The translations under genes were made by a program, and so were the position numbers. 64,000 nt of DNA from Lucifuga dentata. Its lineage: Eukaryota; Chordata; Actinopteri; Ophidiiformes; Bythitidae. Shown in pieces: positions 34,916 through 48,900 of this stretch; position 1 is the stretch's first letter; each line of letters opens with the position of its first letter. The stretch lies in the NCBI GenBank assembly GCA_014773175.1, contig VXCM01002042.1, positions 1-64,000 on the forward strand, written 5' to 3'. Below the pieces are notes generated by a model. That model searched no databases. It was not told the origin of the DNA and saw nothing but the letters and a program-made list of their open reading frames with translations.

Positions 34916-37900
34916 ATGGAGAACCAAGCAGCCGAGCAGCAGAGCTATGAAGACGTACAGAAAAGCGGTTATCTCCGCAAGCATAAATCTATGCACCGGC
35001 GGTTCTTCGTGCTGAGGGCGGCCTCGGAGCATGGTCCTGCTCGTCTGGAGTATTACGAGAACGAGAAGAAATTCCGCAGTAAATCACCTGTCCCCAAAAA
35101 AGTCCTGAACCTGGAGACCTGCTTTAACATCAACAAGCGGGCAGATTCCAAAAACAAGCACATGATCGTCCTTTATACCCGCAGTGAGAGCTTTGCCATC
35201 GCTGCAGACAGCGAGGAGGTCCAAAATGAGTGGTACCAAGCCATGCTGGACCTTCAATGCAACTGTAAGACATGAAAGTGTGATGAGATTTCTGCTGTCT
35301 GTCTGCATCAGGCCTGTCCTGCCCTGTAGTCTGTTTGTTCTCGGTAGACTACATTTGGCTCAGCATTTGATCTCTATTAACGGGTTCATTATTATTATAT
35401 TTACTGCTGGTTTATTTAAGCCATTAAATTTAAATAACTGAGTCCAAACAATGCAGTTTGGACAGTGTATTTTTAAGCAAGAGGCAGGTAGATCCGACTA
35501 AAAAGAGGAGACGGACACGCTATGGGCGGGCGGCATGTGTTTGTGCAGCACAATCTCAATCAGCATTGGCTGAATACTGTTCTAACCTCCAGATCATTTT
35601 ATGTCAGGATTTTATTTTTGGATGCATCGAATATCGTCTATTAAAGTAGCATTTGATTGCCCGCCTGTTTTGAGTGAAATGCAGCCAGTTTTACATGACG
35701 GTGTGTTTTTGCATGGCGCAGAGGGTATATAGCAACCATCCCAAGGATGCATCATATAGTGGCAGCCTATCGCGGTGCACTCCGCTGGAGTCGTGTTTTT
35801 GTTTTTCTGCTCAGCTCTGCTGTCGCTCCTAACCTACATTTGTGCTATATGCTGCTGCTGCTGGCTGCAGGAGAAGGCATCGTCAGTGCGCTCTGACTGG
35901 AATTATGTTTCTGATGCTTTCCCTCGTGTTTACGTTGTTTTCCTTATGCTGGAGAGCCCCCACATCACCACCGCCACCCACCCTGTTATCCTTTGCATCT
36001 CAGTTAGTTCAGACTGATGGACTTGTTCAGCTTAAATGTTGTCATGTTAAGGGAAACTAAATACACACATTACAGTATGAATACCATTTTAATTTCTGCC
36101 ATATGGACAACCAGAAAGAAGAAGTGTTGTTTTTATTTGTAACCTATAACTGTCCATGATGTGCACTGGGAGAATGCTGCATGTAAAATCTTTATAACGC
36201 ATCCTTATTTCTAATAAATAAAATATTTTTCTTGAGGATGGGGGCAAGCTGGAAAGGCTGAAAAATACTTCTTGTAAAGGTGAATGCTTTGTGCAAAAAT
36301 GAAACAAGAATAACAACAACAACAACAATAATAATAATAATAATAATAATTCTGGCATTGATCTGAACCATAGTACATTATGTGTTTTACAGTAGATGTG
36401 TGCTATACTTCCTATGGCTGCAGCACTGCAGCTTACGTTGCCAGACAGCAGATATTCTGGCATATAACAATTTTTTGATTTTAACAAAAATAATAGTGTC
36501 ACCTACTGTACATTAATTTATCATTTTGGCTTTGATCAAAAGTTTAACAGACATAAATTAGAAGATTTCATGTTTATCCTCCTCCACAATTAAAGCTCAC
36601 AATAAGTACTAATACTATATTTTTTTAGACTATTTCATTTGTTGGTGATGTGTTAATTCCTTTGTTGCCTTAATTGTTTATTGTCTTGTTAATTCTATTT
36701 TTATTTTTGTTTTCCCAGGCAAAACTCCTGATGACTATGGAAGTAGTGGAGAATGTAGTTCTCCCTCTCCTGTCCCAACCTTCAAGGAAGTATGGCAGGT
36801 CAAGGTTTGGCCTAAGGGTCTTGGACATGCAAGGAACTTAGTGGGCATCTACCGGCTGTGCCTCACTGATAAGACAGTCAACTTTGTCAAACTCAACTCT
36901 GATGTGGCCGCTGTGGTGTTGCAGCTGATGAACGTCCGCAGGTGTGGCCATTCAGAGAATTTTTTCTTCATTGAGGTGGGCCGCTCAGCGATTACTGGGC
37001 CTGGAGAGTTCTGGATGCAGGTGGATGACTCTGTGGTGGCACAGAACATGCATGAGACCCTGTTGGAGGCCATGAAGGCTCTAAGTGAGGAATTTCGTCA
37101 GCGCAGTAAATCCCAGTCTGTTGGAACGTCATGTGGAGGTGGCACCGCTTCCAACCCAATCAGTGTCCCAAGCCGTCGTCATCATCCAAATCTGCCACCA
37201 AGCCAGGTTGGCTTCTCAAGACGAGCCCGTACAGAGACTCCTGGAACAGGAGGCAGCAGCACAAGCACTTCACCTACATCGCGACATGGGTTCCCGAGGG
37301 CACGAACTGCCAGTATTGGGGCCAGATCAGAGGAGGGCGGGGCAAGCTCCAAAGGAACATGGGCTAGCTCCAGCCCAAGTCTTAATGGTTCCTCCTGCTC
37401 TACTACACCGACGCTGAGGCCAAAGCCCACCAGGGCCCCAACCCCTGCTAAAATTACTCTCAGCCTTGCACGTTACACACCTAGCCTAGCTCCCTCTCCA
37501 GCACCGAGTCTCTCCTCCAGTTCTGGTCATGGCTCAGAGTGTGGCTTAGTAGGAGCGGCAGTGGGAGGAATGACTGTCTGCTCCTACACTCGCATTCCTC
37601 AGAGAGTCTCTGTCTCAGGTTCACCTAGTGACTACGGCTCCTCCGATGAGTATGGCTCCAGCCCTGGTGAACACTCTCTGCTTGTCCCCAGTCTTTCTGG
37701 TGGTTCCCATGGGTTGACTGGACATCACGTACATGGGGAAGGCTCCTCCAGCTACATAGTGATGGGACAGCGGGAGGGTCTCCTTGGTTCCCATCATCGT
37801 TCTAAAGGCAGGCGGATGCTGCGACGCTCATCCAGTCGGGAATGTGATGCAGAGCGTAGATTACTAAGTAAGAGGGCTTCCCTGCCTTTGGCTGCTCATG

Positions 37901-39998
37901 ACCGACTGACCCCACGTAGAAAAGATGAGGATGATGAAGACAATGAAGAATATGCCATCATGTCCCAGAGAGCTAACAGAAAGACTGATGATTCGCACCA
38001 TAGCTCAGGCGGGCTGGCAATTAGGAAGAGAGCTGAAAAAAGCAGGGGAGAGGTAGAAGCAGGAGCGGGTGTGGATAGTGGCTATATGTCAATGCTGCCT
38101 GGAGTGGCATCTCCTCCTGTTTCCCTTTCTCTCTCGATAGGTATGTCTGAAGCCAGCGCTAAATCTGGGGCAGACGATGAGTACATGGCCATGACCCCCA
38201 ACAGCAGCGTGTCCCCCCCTCAGCACATCCGCCAANAGACGATGAGTACATGGCCATGACCCCCAACAGCAGCGTGTCCCCCCCTCAGCACATCCGCCAA
38301 CCCAGCTCAGAGGGCTACATGGTCATGTCTCCCAATAGCAGCAGTTCCACCGACCTGCATGGACTGAGCATGTGGGATAGCAGGGCCAGCATAGAGAGCC
38401 GGGCTGCTAGCGACTACATGAACATCTCACCTGTCAGCAGCCGCTCTGCCTGCAGTACACCACCCTCCCACCCTGAGCAACACCAGCTGCAACCTAAAAT
38501 GTTAAATTCATATTTTTCCCTTCCACGAGCTTATCAACACACTCTCTATACTCGCTTTGAGGAGGACTTAAACCAAGGGAAAGGAAAAAAGGATATCAGT
38601 GGGCATGATGGTGCTGGAAGGGGAGGGGGAGTGGGATACAGCAAGAGAAACAAAATAACAGTGGGCTCTGCAGGAGGCTGCCAACTCTCCATGTCTTCCT
38701 CTTCTTTCTCCTCCAGCTCAGCCAGCAGTGAAAGCCTGGAGGATAAATCTATATCGGCAGGGCGAGGGTTGAGTTTATTAAGGACTGGAGTAGACTATAA
38801 GAGTGCAGGAACATGTACAAAAGAGGTGCGTCACCAGCAAAAACGTCTATCAAGTAGTAAGAGCCCAAAGCAACAAAGAAGGGGTCGTCCCCTCAGCGTG
38901 TCTTCAGATGTGTCTAAAGCAAACACCTTGCCCAGAGTGAAAGAGAATTTACTGTCCTCAGTGTCCCAAAATGTTGGTGAGTATGTCAGTATTGTGTTTA
39001 AGGAAGATGGTGATTATGGTGGAGGAAGGCGTCGGGGGTCAGAACATGGACAAACTGTGATCCATGGAACCCTTCGGCCTTTGCACAAACCAGCCCTCTG
39101 CCATGATACTTCCACTAACCTTTCCCGCAGCCTCTCTGCGCCGTTGTCCACCTCTGCCGAATATGTCAGCATGGAATTAGGGAAACCCGCAACCCCCCTA
39201 ACTCCTGTAAGGTCCACATTTAGCACCCCACAGGGACCACCAGCTGTTGCCCCTAAGGCCAGCGAAGAACACAGAATGTCCTCTCCTCGGGCAGCAGAGG
39301 GTAACACAGGATACAGAAAAAAAGGAACAACAGCAATGCCAACAGATGTCTCAATGTCATTTACAGACAGCACAGACACGGCCTACAACAAAGGTTCAGA
39401 TCCCAGCATCACAGGAAGACCCGTCATCCTCTCTGGTCCACCCTTATCTATGGAGCAAGAGCAAGAGCCAGGCTTAGCCTTCTCACCATCCAAGTCCTTC
39501 TCATCACCTGAGCGGAGCAGCAGACTGACCCGAGGTGACCCACAGGGACGGCGGTGCCACCGTTCAGAGACTTTTAACTCTCCTCCTTCTTTGCCACACC
39601 ACCCATCCTCTTCTACCTCCCTCTTCCCAGAGGGCAGCCAGGCAGCAAGCCATCAACATGGCTTGGACTGCTCACTGTGGGAGAACGGACAGGCTGCTAA
39701 TTTATCTGCCACACCTCCACCTCAAGCCTCCACCTCATCTGCTGAACAAGGCCTTAACTATATTGACCTTGACTTGGCCATTAAGGAGAGCCCTCAAGCT
39801 GGAGCGGAGCGTACTTCTGCTGCCTACAACATTGGAGGAACCGGTCTGGGTAGTGGCACCAGCTCCAGTCTCAACACCTATGCCAGTATCGATTTCTATA
39901 AATCAGAAGAACTGAGAGCACACCAGGGCAGTAAAAAAGATAGTCAAGGTAAGGGCTACTGGGACTTTAAACCCAGCTCATCCGAAAAGATCTATTAA
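34916..39998 (+). CDS. irs (paralogue unresolved): Insulin receptor substrate (IRS) docking protein, 2 coding exons
   Basis: Exons are 34916-35264 and 36719-39998. After removing the 65-base assembly duplication (38172-38236) the frame is open for 1187 aa. The cytoplasmic adaptor is phosphorylated by insulin/IGF-1 receptors and recruits PI3-kinase, GRB2 and SHP2. Seen: a PH domain (about residues 15-115, with GYLRKHKSMHRRFFVLR), whose end coincides with the intron; a PTB domain (about 137-240, with RRCGHSENFFFIEVGRS); then a long Ser-rich tail. The tail carries six YxxM PI3K p85 motifs (Tyr codons at 37753, 37951, 38083, 38182/38247, 38316, 39162), a GRB2-type YMNI (38414), and the C-terminal NYIDLDL (39759) and NTYASIDF. 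ATG 34916 sits in GCCATGG. A GTAAGG at 39949 could be a donor to a further 3' exon. The sequence resembles IRS1/IRS2, while linkage to the cyclase resembles human IRS4-GUCY2F; I do not choose. Confidence 0.93.
36309..36350. repeat. (AAC)n(AAT)n microsatellite in IRS intron
   Basis: Compound trinucleotide run within the single IRS intron (35265-36718). Nothing else was recognised in the intron. Confidence 0.9.
38172..38300 (+). other. Unmerged contig overlap inside IRS exon 2
   Basis: Sixty-four bases before the N at 38236 recur exactly after it, duplicating the DDEYMAMTPNSSVSPPQHI segment. Collapsing 38172-38236 restores one continuous reading frame through the exon (3215 bp, in phase). This is direct evidence that the duplication is artificial. 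Confidence 0.95.
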
Positions 39999-41785
39999 AA
40001 AAAAAAAAATGGCAAAGAAGATTTTCCACTGATTATAGGGTTTGTGATCTGTCTGAAGCATACAGTTTGTGCTCAAATGATATTCAGATACTCTACAGCT
40101 GAGCTCCCTACTTACCCAGGATTTATCTTTTATATTATATTGAGGCAGATGGTAAAATGTTGCACTGTCTGTCTTGGCACCATCATCTGTTCTGTCAGTT
40201 CTGGGCTGACATGTATGAGACACAATGGTTGGTGCAGAAAAATGGGAGGAAATAGTGTCTAAAATTTATCAACACAATAATTAATGTATTATTATCGTCA
40301 ATACTATATGGGACAATGGCAGACTATATTCTAAAGTAATGATAATAGTGTTTCTGATGTGATTTTCTTTTTGTCTTTTTTGACAAATGAAAAAAAAATT
40401 TAGATCAAGTTCTCATTAAAACTACTGGATTCAAGGGTTTTAAGCCTCCCATTTATACAACAAAACAAGCTTTAGTAACTAATTTTGAATATCCAATCAA
40501 AAAGTCTAACAATATGAGTCAATGTTTGCAGCTTTTCTGGTAATAGCGTAGGGTCTGTTTTATGCCAGCTAAATTTTCGTCGAAATGTTTTCCTGTCTCT
40601 GATGCATGGTAGTTACATTTAAAAACAAGCAAAAGTGAAATATTTCAAAGTGAAAGTAAAATATAAACATTGTCTGGTAATATTCATGGAGCTGGATGTA
40701 TCACTTTTATGTGCACAATCCAGAGACAACACTCCTGTCTGGGTCTTAGTCACTCCTTCCCCTTTCATCCTTTCCTGATGTGTACTTTAGCTTGGAACTG
40801 GTGGGCAGCTCTGTGTTTCCAGGCTGTGGGTTGTCTGTAGAGTCTCTTATTATCACAAGTGGGTGTTCAGAAAGCAAAGCCAATTGATTTGTCTTTGGTA
40901 ATGAGCCATTTCACATAAATGGAGGTAGAGGAGACAGAAAACGGGTCAGGTGTTTATGTTTCTACGTGGGTGTGCTAACGGCTGGAAGATTTCGCATGGC
41001 TGTTCTGAGGTTTCCCTCATTTTGCATGAAGAAGATTATTTAATGGTCATTGCTGGTGACTGAAGTACATTAAAACTGAATTACATTGATTGAGGGACCC
41101 GGGATGGTTTTAACATGTCAGCAAATGAAAGCTGTGGGATGCATTATTAGGAGGCATAATTTCAATATAAATGTAAATATCAATAATTTGTCTAAAGGTA
41201 AATGTAACAAACAGCTTGTGCATGTTTTTTATTCAGGGCAGCTACCTCATTTGCATGAGAAACATTGAATGCCATTCAGTGTGCAGATGTATAATCATGG
41301 TAATTGCTTGATTATCTGCACTGAGAATTCTTTATTTATGTTTTTGACATGGATAGCAGGCAAAGAAGGCTCTTAATATTCCATAAATTACTCTTTCCTG
41401 ATTTTTCACACTGCAATTAATAATTGAATATGCGTTTCCCATTTATAAGCTACAAACAGAATTTATCCCTCTGTCATTAATGCAGCCATATTCTAATCAT
41501 GAAACTTATAGTGGGATATGGAGGCTGGATATAGGAAGGTGTAAAATGAAGCGCTGTAATTTATGACTCCTTAAGTAAAAAGGCTTGGTGATGAAATGTT
41601 CAGTCAACACTTAAATAATGTTTACATCACATTAATCCACCTGCCTTGATTACATTTTAATTAGTACTTCAAATATAATCTTTCAAAATCAAAATATAAT
41701 TACATTCAGACGTTTAATTGTAAACATAAATAAAAACTTCTGTAATCTAATTTATTGATGTAATTTGAATCTTTCAGGCTGTCTG

Positions 41786-41822
41786 ATGGTTATTATTATT
41801 ATTATGATTATTATTATTATTT
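41786..41822. repeat. (ATT)n microsatellite
   Basis: About twelve ATT units, with one ATG interruption. Confidence 0.85.
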
Positions 41823-42295
41823 GATGTCTTTTCACCAATATGACAAGTTATTAGCAGGTAATATTACAGAGAAAAATACACTTCAAAATGATAAATGATG
41901 AATTTAACAGAAAACCTTTATATTAAAAAAAACAAACCTGGATGTTATGGTTGTTGGCACTGAAAATACATGGAGCAGGTGGTTCGACTGTGTCAGAGCT
42001 TCCTTTAGCATGTACAGACTGTTTATGGTTGTTTGGGGAGGTATTTCTTTTATAAGGTCTTTTATGAGGGGAATTGTGTTCCCTCATAGGTCACAAGAAA
42101 AAAATCATAAATACAGGCTAATATTCATAATGCTCAGGTGATAGCTTGCTGCAACTGACTTTGTTTTTGTTGCTGACGCGATCGGTTGTGCTGAGCTTTT
42201 TGTTTTGTTTAGGTGGCTCGTTAGTGACACACATAAAACAGGGGGACTATTAAAGGTCCCAGCTGCCAGTATGCCTAATATCTGCAGAGGTGTAT

Positions 42296-42362
42296 ATGTC
42301 AAGTTTATTTGTATAGCCTAATATCACATAGAATTTCTCAAAGGGCATTACAACCCCGCACA
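42296..42362 (+). repeat. Fragment of a common fish dispersed repeat
   Basis: Contains CAAGTTTATTTGTATAGCC and CTCAAAGGGCATTACAA, strings typical of a very abundant fish interspersed repeat usually found as short ends. The family name is not recalled. Confidence 0.5.
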
Positions 42363-42628
42363 TCACTTGTACTGGACCCCACCCAAGCTCTCTAAAAAAA
42401 CAAAAACAAAAAAAAGACTAGGTATGTATGATTTAACATCCTGATTTCTGTCCCCATTGTTTCTTTCAGATTGTTGATTTCCATCCTCATCTTGAAGTGT
42501 GAAACCAACAGCTCCACACTCGGTGTGTGAGGGAACAGGCAGACCAAACTGTTCTCCTGAAACCCCCAGATAACTCATCCCTGTGCTGTCTGCTGGTTTC
42601 TGTCAACCAAATGTGTGCCAAACACACT

Positions 42629-42637
42629 CTCACACAC

Positions 42638-42668
<31 letters not shown>

Positions 42669-42675
42669 CATATAC
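42629..42675. repeat. (CA)n microsatellite
   Basis: CA run with TA interruptions. It is followed at 42698-42734 by a poly-T, N (42723), poly-G junction that is probably an assembly join. Confidence 0.85.
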
Positions 42676-43929
42676 TCACACAGACGGAAGACGTTCTGTT
42701 TTTTTTTTTTTTTTTTTTTTTTNGGGGGGGGGGGTATTTTTGCTTATTTTGAATAAAAAATGGCATTTGATGATCATATAACTTTACATAGAAAAAAAAG
42801 ATGGCATTTTGATTTATGATTATGGAAGTCCACTAAATTGACTGTGGTGCACTGTCACATTATTTCCAGTCATTTTCACTTTAACTGCACTTAAATCAAT
42901 CATGTAGGCAAAGTTACAATTCAGCAAGGCGTTCAGGGAATCTCACAAATGTCAAAAATTTCCATCTTTGAATCCAGTTGATTAAACGTTTAAATATGCT
43001 GCACCTTTTTAAGGTCTAAGCACTATAATGAGCCTGTCACTCAAACCATTGTAATTCAACACGATGGCATTTTAGAGTGATTTTTATCTATTGAGTAATA
43101 TTCCAATGCAGCTCTCATTCTATGACAACCTTAAATCATCTTTTATTTTTTACATCATGTTCCATGTCATCCTTTGTCCATTTAATAAGTTTAATGATCA
43201 TCAGGTATCACTTTGATTCAAAATAAGAATTAAAATACAGCTTAGTAGAGGCTTCACACACTCATACACTTTATCACTGTATACATATTTGATTTATTAT
43301 ATCCAGCTGCTAAAAAAGCCTTTATATTTTTTGACCAATTTTGTTGTGCTACCGAATGACTTCAAAATGTATTATTTCAGAGATCTACCAGAGTGCACAT
43401 TGTTGAATTTGAGATCAAACTATATTAGAATTTCTGTGTTTCATAAGGAAAAAAATTGATAGTATGAAAAGCCCACACAGCTTATGCAATTTTTGTGAAA
43501 TCCATAGGCGTGAAAAATGTATTAAGTTGAGCATCATGTGTTCACTTTTTTACACTTAAGCTGTCATTCTGATCAGACTTTCAAAATTGTTATAATTCGG
43601 TTGTTTTGTCTTCCAAAGGCAGTTTTATCCCCAAAACTACACTTAAAACATTTATTCACATTGGATAGGTGAATATAGAACCTCATCTTTGATGGTGCAT
43701 AAACAATCCTATCATGTCCTGTGGCTGATATATGAAAATGATGCCAGTATGAAAGGTCCATTCAGGGCATCTCAGTGGTATTTTATGATATTCAGTGGAT
43801 TAATTTATGTAGGCTGTATTCAAGGTCTGAAGACAAAGTGAAGTATCCTGCTGCTCTGTATGCAAACACACAGTGGGTGTCCTCTGGATGTTACATTTTT
43901 AACCTCCACCACGTAGGTCAGGTTTTCAC

Positions 43930-44132
43930 TCACATTATTTCTGTTAGCAGGGTGAAAGTTATGAACAGACTTTGACAAAACTTGGTGGAAGGGTGGGGCA
44001 TGGTCAGAAGAATCCATGAAATTTGGTGTGGATTTGTATCCAGGGACAGATCCAAGAATTTTAAAAATAATTTATTAACAATGGGAGATGGGGCATTTTC
44101 TACCTACCTACCTACCTACCTACCTACCTACC
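43930..44132 (+). repeat. Dispersed repeat fragment ending in a (TACC)n microsatellite
   Basis: Contains GAAAGTTATGAACAG, CTTGGTGGAAGGGTGGGGCA and CCAGGGACAGATCCA, the core of a repeat seen in many animal genomes, followed by a uniform (TACC)n run at 44099-44132. No coding capacity. Confidence 0.55.
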
Positions 44133-44283
44133 ATCAATAAAGCAATCTCAAAGAAAAGTCAGGCATATTTCACCCATGACAGACTATCAGTAGTTTCAGT
44201 TCCATCCAGATCCAGACAATTTAAAAATAAGACACTGTTTCTTAAAAGACAGTCCTATTATTGTTATAGCAAATTTCTCTTTA

Positions 44284-44560
44284 GGGTAGCACAGTGTTGC
44301 AGTGATTAGCATTGTTGCTTCACAGCAAAATGGGTTCTGTGTGGAGTTTACATGTTCCTCCTCTAGTTTCCCCCAATTCCCTCCATCACCATCAACAAAT
44401 GTGTGAGGTTAATGCCCCTGCCATTGCCCTTGAGCAAGGCACTAGACTGTTGGAGTTAGCCCCTAGGTAGCACATTTTAGCTGCCCACTACTCCTAGTAG
44501 TTTGCATGAGTCAAATGCTGAGGACAAATTTCCCCAAGTGTGGGATCAATTTAAAAAAAT
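44284..44560 (+). repeat. Diverged non-autonomous repeat (SINE- or DNA-element-like)
   Basis: Begins GGGTAGCACAGTGTTGCAGTG and includes TGTGTGGAGTTTACATGTTC, CCTTGAGCAAGGCAC and GACAAATTTCCCCAAGTGTG. These are hallmarks of a very common fish repeat ending near an AT-rich tail. It is a degraded copy; the class is uncertain. Confidence 0.6.
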
Positions 44561-45863
44561 AATATATTTTTTACATTATTAGAACAAGAAAATTTTGACT
44601 AGTCTTGTTTGGCTTGGCAGAGGTATGAGCTGTTATATCAGCTTTCTGGTCTGTCTCTGTTTTTGATCATGAAATTAAACCAGATTTAGAGAATTACAGT
44701 TTGAAGTCCTTTGCGTGTGATAACGTCCACATCTTGTCGAAAAGGTATTTCTTTGTAGTCACATATTTGTATTTGTTGTGCAGTTGAAAATGAAAGCAAC
44801 AGTAATATAATAAATGCAGTATGGCAGCATTTGAGGGAGTGGTTGATGCCACTTGAATCCTGTGGTGTAGGAGTTGCATAGTACATAATAATAATCACAG
44901 TATGCATCGCTGCATAAAAATGGACAAATTAACATAACTTTGTTCTGCTATGCATGTAAACACCTTAATCAAATGGTTTTCAGAATCAAAGTTGGACAAT
45001 AATTAGATGGTATGTATGTAAATATATTCACTGAGATGTGCTGAATGGACCTGATAACAGACTAGTTAAAGTGGAAACTGAATGCAGCAGTTCGGAAAAG
45101 GAAATACTTTAACTACAGCTAAATGTGAAATCATCATAACATACAAATGAACATAAATGAATTAATATTTTCTGTATTTGAATTTCAGCCGTTCACATTC
45201 ATGTTTACCATAAAGTTACAGAAAACTTTGTGTTAATTACATAAAGAATCTCACATAAATGCATTTTGAACCATGTGTAGTATAACAGAATTTTCAAAAA
45301 GTGTGAATATTTTTGTGGCAACTGTGCTTTTATATTATAACTGTATATTATACAATAGTATACTGTATACTATAACTACATAAACTATGGTACATACTGT
45401 ACTTTCCCGAATTTGTGTACCAGTTATCACAATTCTGATATAAAAAAGACACATTACAATGGTATATAAGATATACATGCATATAATAATTAATAATACA
45501 TAGCCTAGATATCTATATACTCTTTTATAAAGTGCCTCATTTTTGATTGTAGCTGTTTTTACACAGGTAATCTGAAAATGGGTTGTAAAAATGGAAAAAC
45601 TAATTTAAATTGTCAAGATGTTGAAATTTGCAGAAGACAAACCAGAAACTTATATTACTATTAGGGTAGTAAAACATAATCAAATTGCCTTACTTACTAT
45701 GTTTGCCAGAAACATTTTATAAAAAACAAACAAACAAACAAACAAAAAAAAAAAAACAAAAGCTCATTTTTCTTTATGTGGTGCCTGACACTTCAGCTAC
45801 AACATAAACACTTCCTGGTTTTTAGCTGAAGTTTGGCCCTAAAAACAAAGAAAAATAACTGTA

Positions 45864-45866
<3 letters not shown>

Positions 45867-45929
<63 letters not shown>
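45867..45929. repeat. (TC)n(AC)n compound microsatellite
   Basis: About 42 bp of TC units directly followed by about 20 bp of AC units. Confidence 0.95.
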
Positions 45930-48900
45930 ACATGGGACGTATCCACTTCAGGCCCAAACTGTCATTTCTTTTTTCTATATTCGTCCACTGCCAGCCATCT
46001 ACTCGTTGGTCAGTACATGCAAGCAGTCTGTTGCGGATGTTGCAGCTATGACATCATCCTAGTGTAGCGCTGAAGTTGTGTTTACTAACGGACAGAAGTG
46101 GACACTCTGAAGCAGATAACTTGCATTACCAAAAAAAAAAAAAAAAAAANAAAAAAAAAAAAAAAAAAGAAAGAAAGAAAATGAAAAAAGAAAATTGACA
46201 AATAAACTGTCATTATTTTTAAATGTGAACTGAGGGTTCTTAAATGTACAGATTGTAATGTCCAATCATCATTTCCATTTTTTATATCAAGAAGGAATGA
46301 TCACATTGTATATAAATAACTTTAAAAAAAAATAGGATCTTAGTCTTGCACAACAAATGAAATATGTACATTATGTGCGTTAATTTCCTTTTCTTTTTTT
46401 TTTTTTAAACCTCTAAACATGAGCGAAGTGACTTCAGCTCCTCAGAGCAGCTAGTGCCTGGTACTGGTCACTGATTTGGGCTGAAACTGTATCAACATGC
46501 TTGCATATTGTTATTATTCTAATGATTTGGTTGTCTGGATGTGGATCCAGTTCCCAGCAGTCCTTCCTCTCACTGTCTTTTTCCTCTCTCATCATGTGAC
46601 TCGGTCTAAACTGTAAGACCGTTCCATTCCTTTTAAACACCTCACTTCATTAAAAAATTCTGCTGCTGCCACACAACTTGCCAAAAAGTCTTGACACCAT
46701 TTCAGAGATCTATGACACTCATTTGCAAAGAGAAAACTAACAAAATCAATCACAGACATGATTTTTTTTCTAAAAGATTTTGGGCTTAAAAAAAAAAAAA
46801 ATCAACAAAATCTGAATGGAGTCAGAACATGTTTTAAGCAGCTTTGCTTTAGGTAGTGTGACTTGTAGTTTATGACTGGTTGTGTACTGTATTCAGAGCT
46901 GCTGATAGAGAGTTTGGCCAGGTTCTGACATTAATATACTGGACATATTGTTAGAAAATATATAAGGTTCTCATAATGATGTTACAGCCAAACACTTGAC
47001 CAAACTCTTTCCATCAAGGGCCCTGACCGTGTATACAGGGTACAAATAATGCTTTCTTGATGTATTTTTGACAATGGTAGCTTTTCCCACATTTAGATTG
47101 AACTTTTCTATATATTTTTTACAGGGCTCCCTCACACTAACCAAATATTTTAAACCCTGTCGCAGATATTTTATGTTTAACTACAGTTGCACAATGTTAC
47201 ACATAAAAACAGACTTGAGTGTTTTAATCCTATAGTGGTAAAAATAAAAGTATGGATCATGATTGCCACTAGATTATTTCTGTGTCATTAACACATAGAA
47301 GTGATAGAAGATATTTATGGAATACATTTTTACCATTTCCACCTGGCAGGGTACAGATATTCAATACACTGAGTCCGTGTGTTCATGTGGGCTAACACGT
47401 TCCACCTACAGACTGACAGATTTATAAATCAAAACCCAATCCTCAATAGAATCTAAAAGGACACTCAAGTGCCTGGCTGTTATTGCTGGTATCTGGTTAT
47501 TAATCAGTTATTTATATTCTCTCACTTCCAATTATCTCAATGTATAAAAAGAAATTGAAAGCAGCTCCTGGAAAAGCAAGTCTTCCACACACATTTCTTT
47601 AGTGTTAAGCTGGAGATGTGCACAAAAACTGGCTAACATTTCCTTTATGAAAGATTTGTTTCTGGTGCCAAAGTTTCACTTGTGATTGCTGATCTCTGAA
47701 TGTCAGACTTGAGACCTGAAAATATGCAGGTTTAAGGTTCTCTGACACGAATAGAAAAAAATCTTAGAGTATCCAGATCATTGTTCCTTTAGTGTTTACA
47801 TTTGCATCAGCTCACACTCTAAATTTTCTGTTTTTATTCCTGTAAAACAAGACAAGAAATGGAAATGAAATGAAAATAGGCCGCTACTGCCAACAGTTTG
47901 TGCCCATTACTGGACTTAATTGCCAAACTCTTGTATTACAAATCAATACATGGACTAGATACACTTTTATAACTAACAGGACACTTGTGTTTGTCTTTTG
48001 TTGCAGTGATCTTTTATAATCTTTTTGTTATTCCTTCAGTGTTACTCTTCTAATTGGGGATTACTGAGATTCTCTGACTGTACCTCATAATCTCAAATCC
48101 AAGCAGACATAACAGTAGGTAATAAAGCATCTTGAAAGGTCTGAGATGAGTTCGACATACATATTACTGCCTTCAGATATGAGGAACAGAAATAAAACTG
48201 GATCTGGGTGAATTTCATTCAATATAGTATAATTTTTTGCCATCCTCATGACATACAGCAAACATGATAATGCTTCACATCTATAAATCATCAGAATCAG
48301 TCTGAAGTTTTTTGGTTTGGTGAAATGCAGAGACTGACGCCGTCTCTTCAGAATATTTTAAAACACCATGATGTTAAAATGAGGCATGTAAATGGTTCCT
48401 CTGCCTCTAACTGTGGGAAATGATACTGTATGTACAATCAGGATAGTGATTATAATTGCAATGGAAAGAGTGTTGTATGTATTTTAAAGCTATTGACAAT
48501 ACTTTGATAATATAATGATGTATAATGTACAAAGACTGAATGGGAACTATAGGTATGTAAAGTAAACTGTGTACAGAGGAGTTTGCTTGGGGGGTNGAGA
48601 TGGGCATGGGGTTCATTCTGTTGAAACTGTTCAAAACAGAATATTGATGATTCTTGTCTGTGATGTAGACAATGTCAATGGTTTTTTTTTCTTTTTGATA
48701 AAATGAAAAATGGTATTAAAAAAAGTGGTGTGTGTTTTCTATGTATCTGCTAATCTTACAACTTGATCATGTGCTGGAACTGTTGTGAGACACTTATGAG
48801 CCTGTGAACAGAAGACATGTAATATGTAATCTATAGATCAACAGATGGTATTCAGGCAGCATTTAGGGGAAAAACAACTTTTACATTTTTACTTGGTTAC

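Noticed and set aside
37085..37417. Overlapping second-frame open reading frames within IRS exon 2
   Set aside because: They are GC-rich shadows of the long IRS frame; all recognisable motifs are in the main frame.
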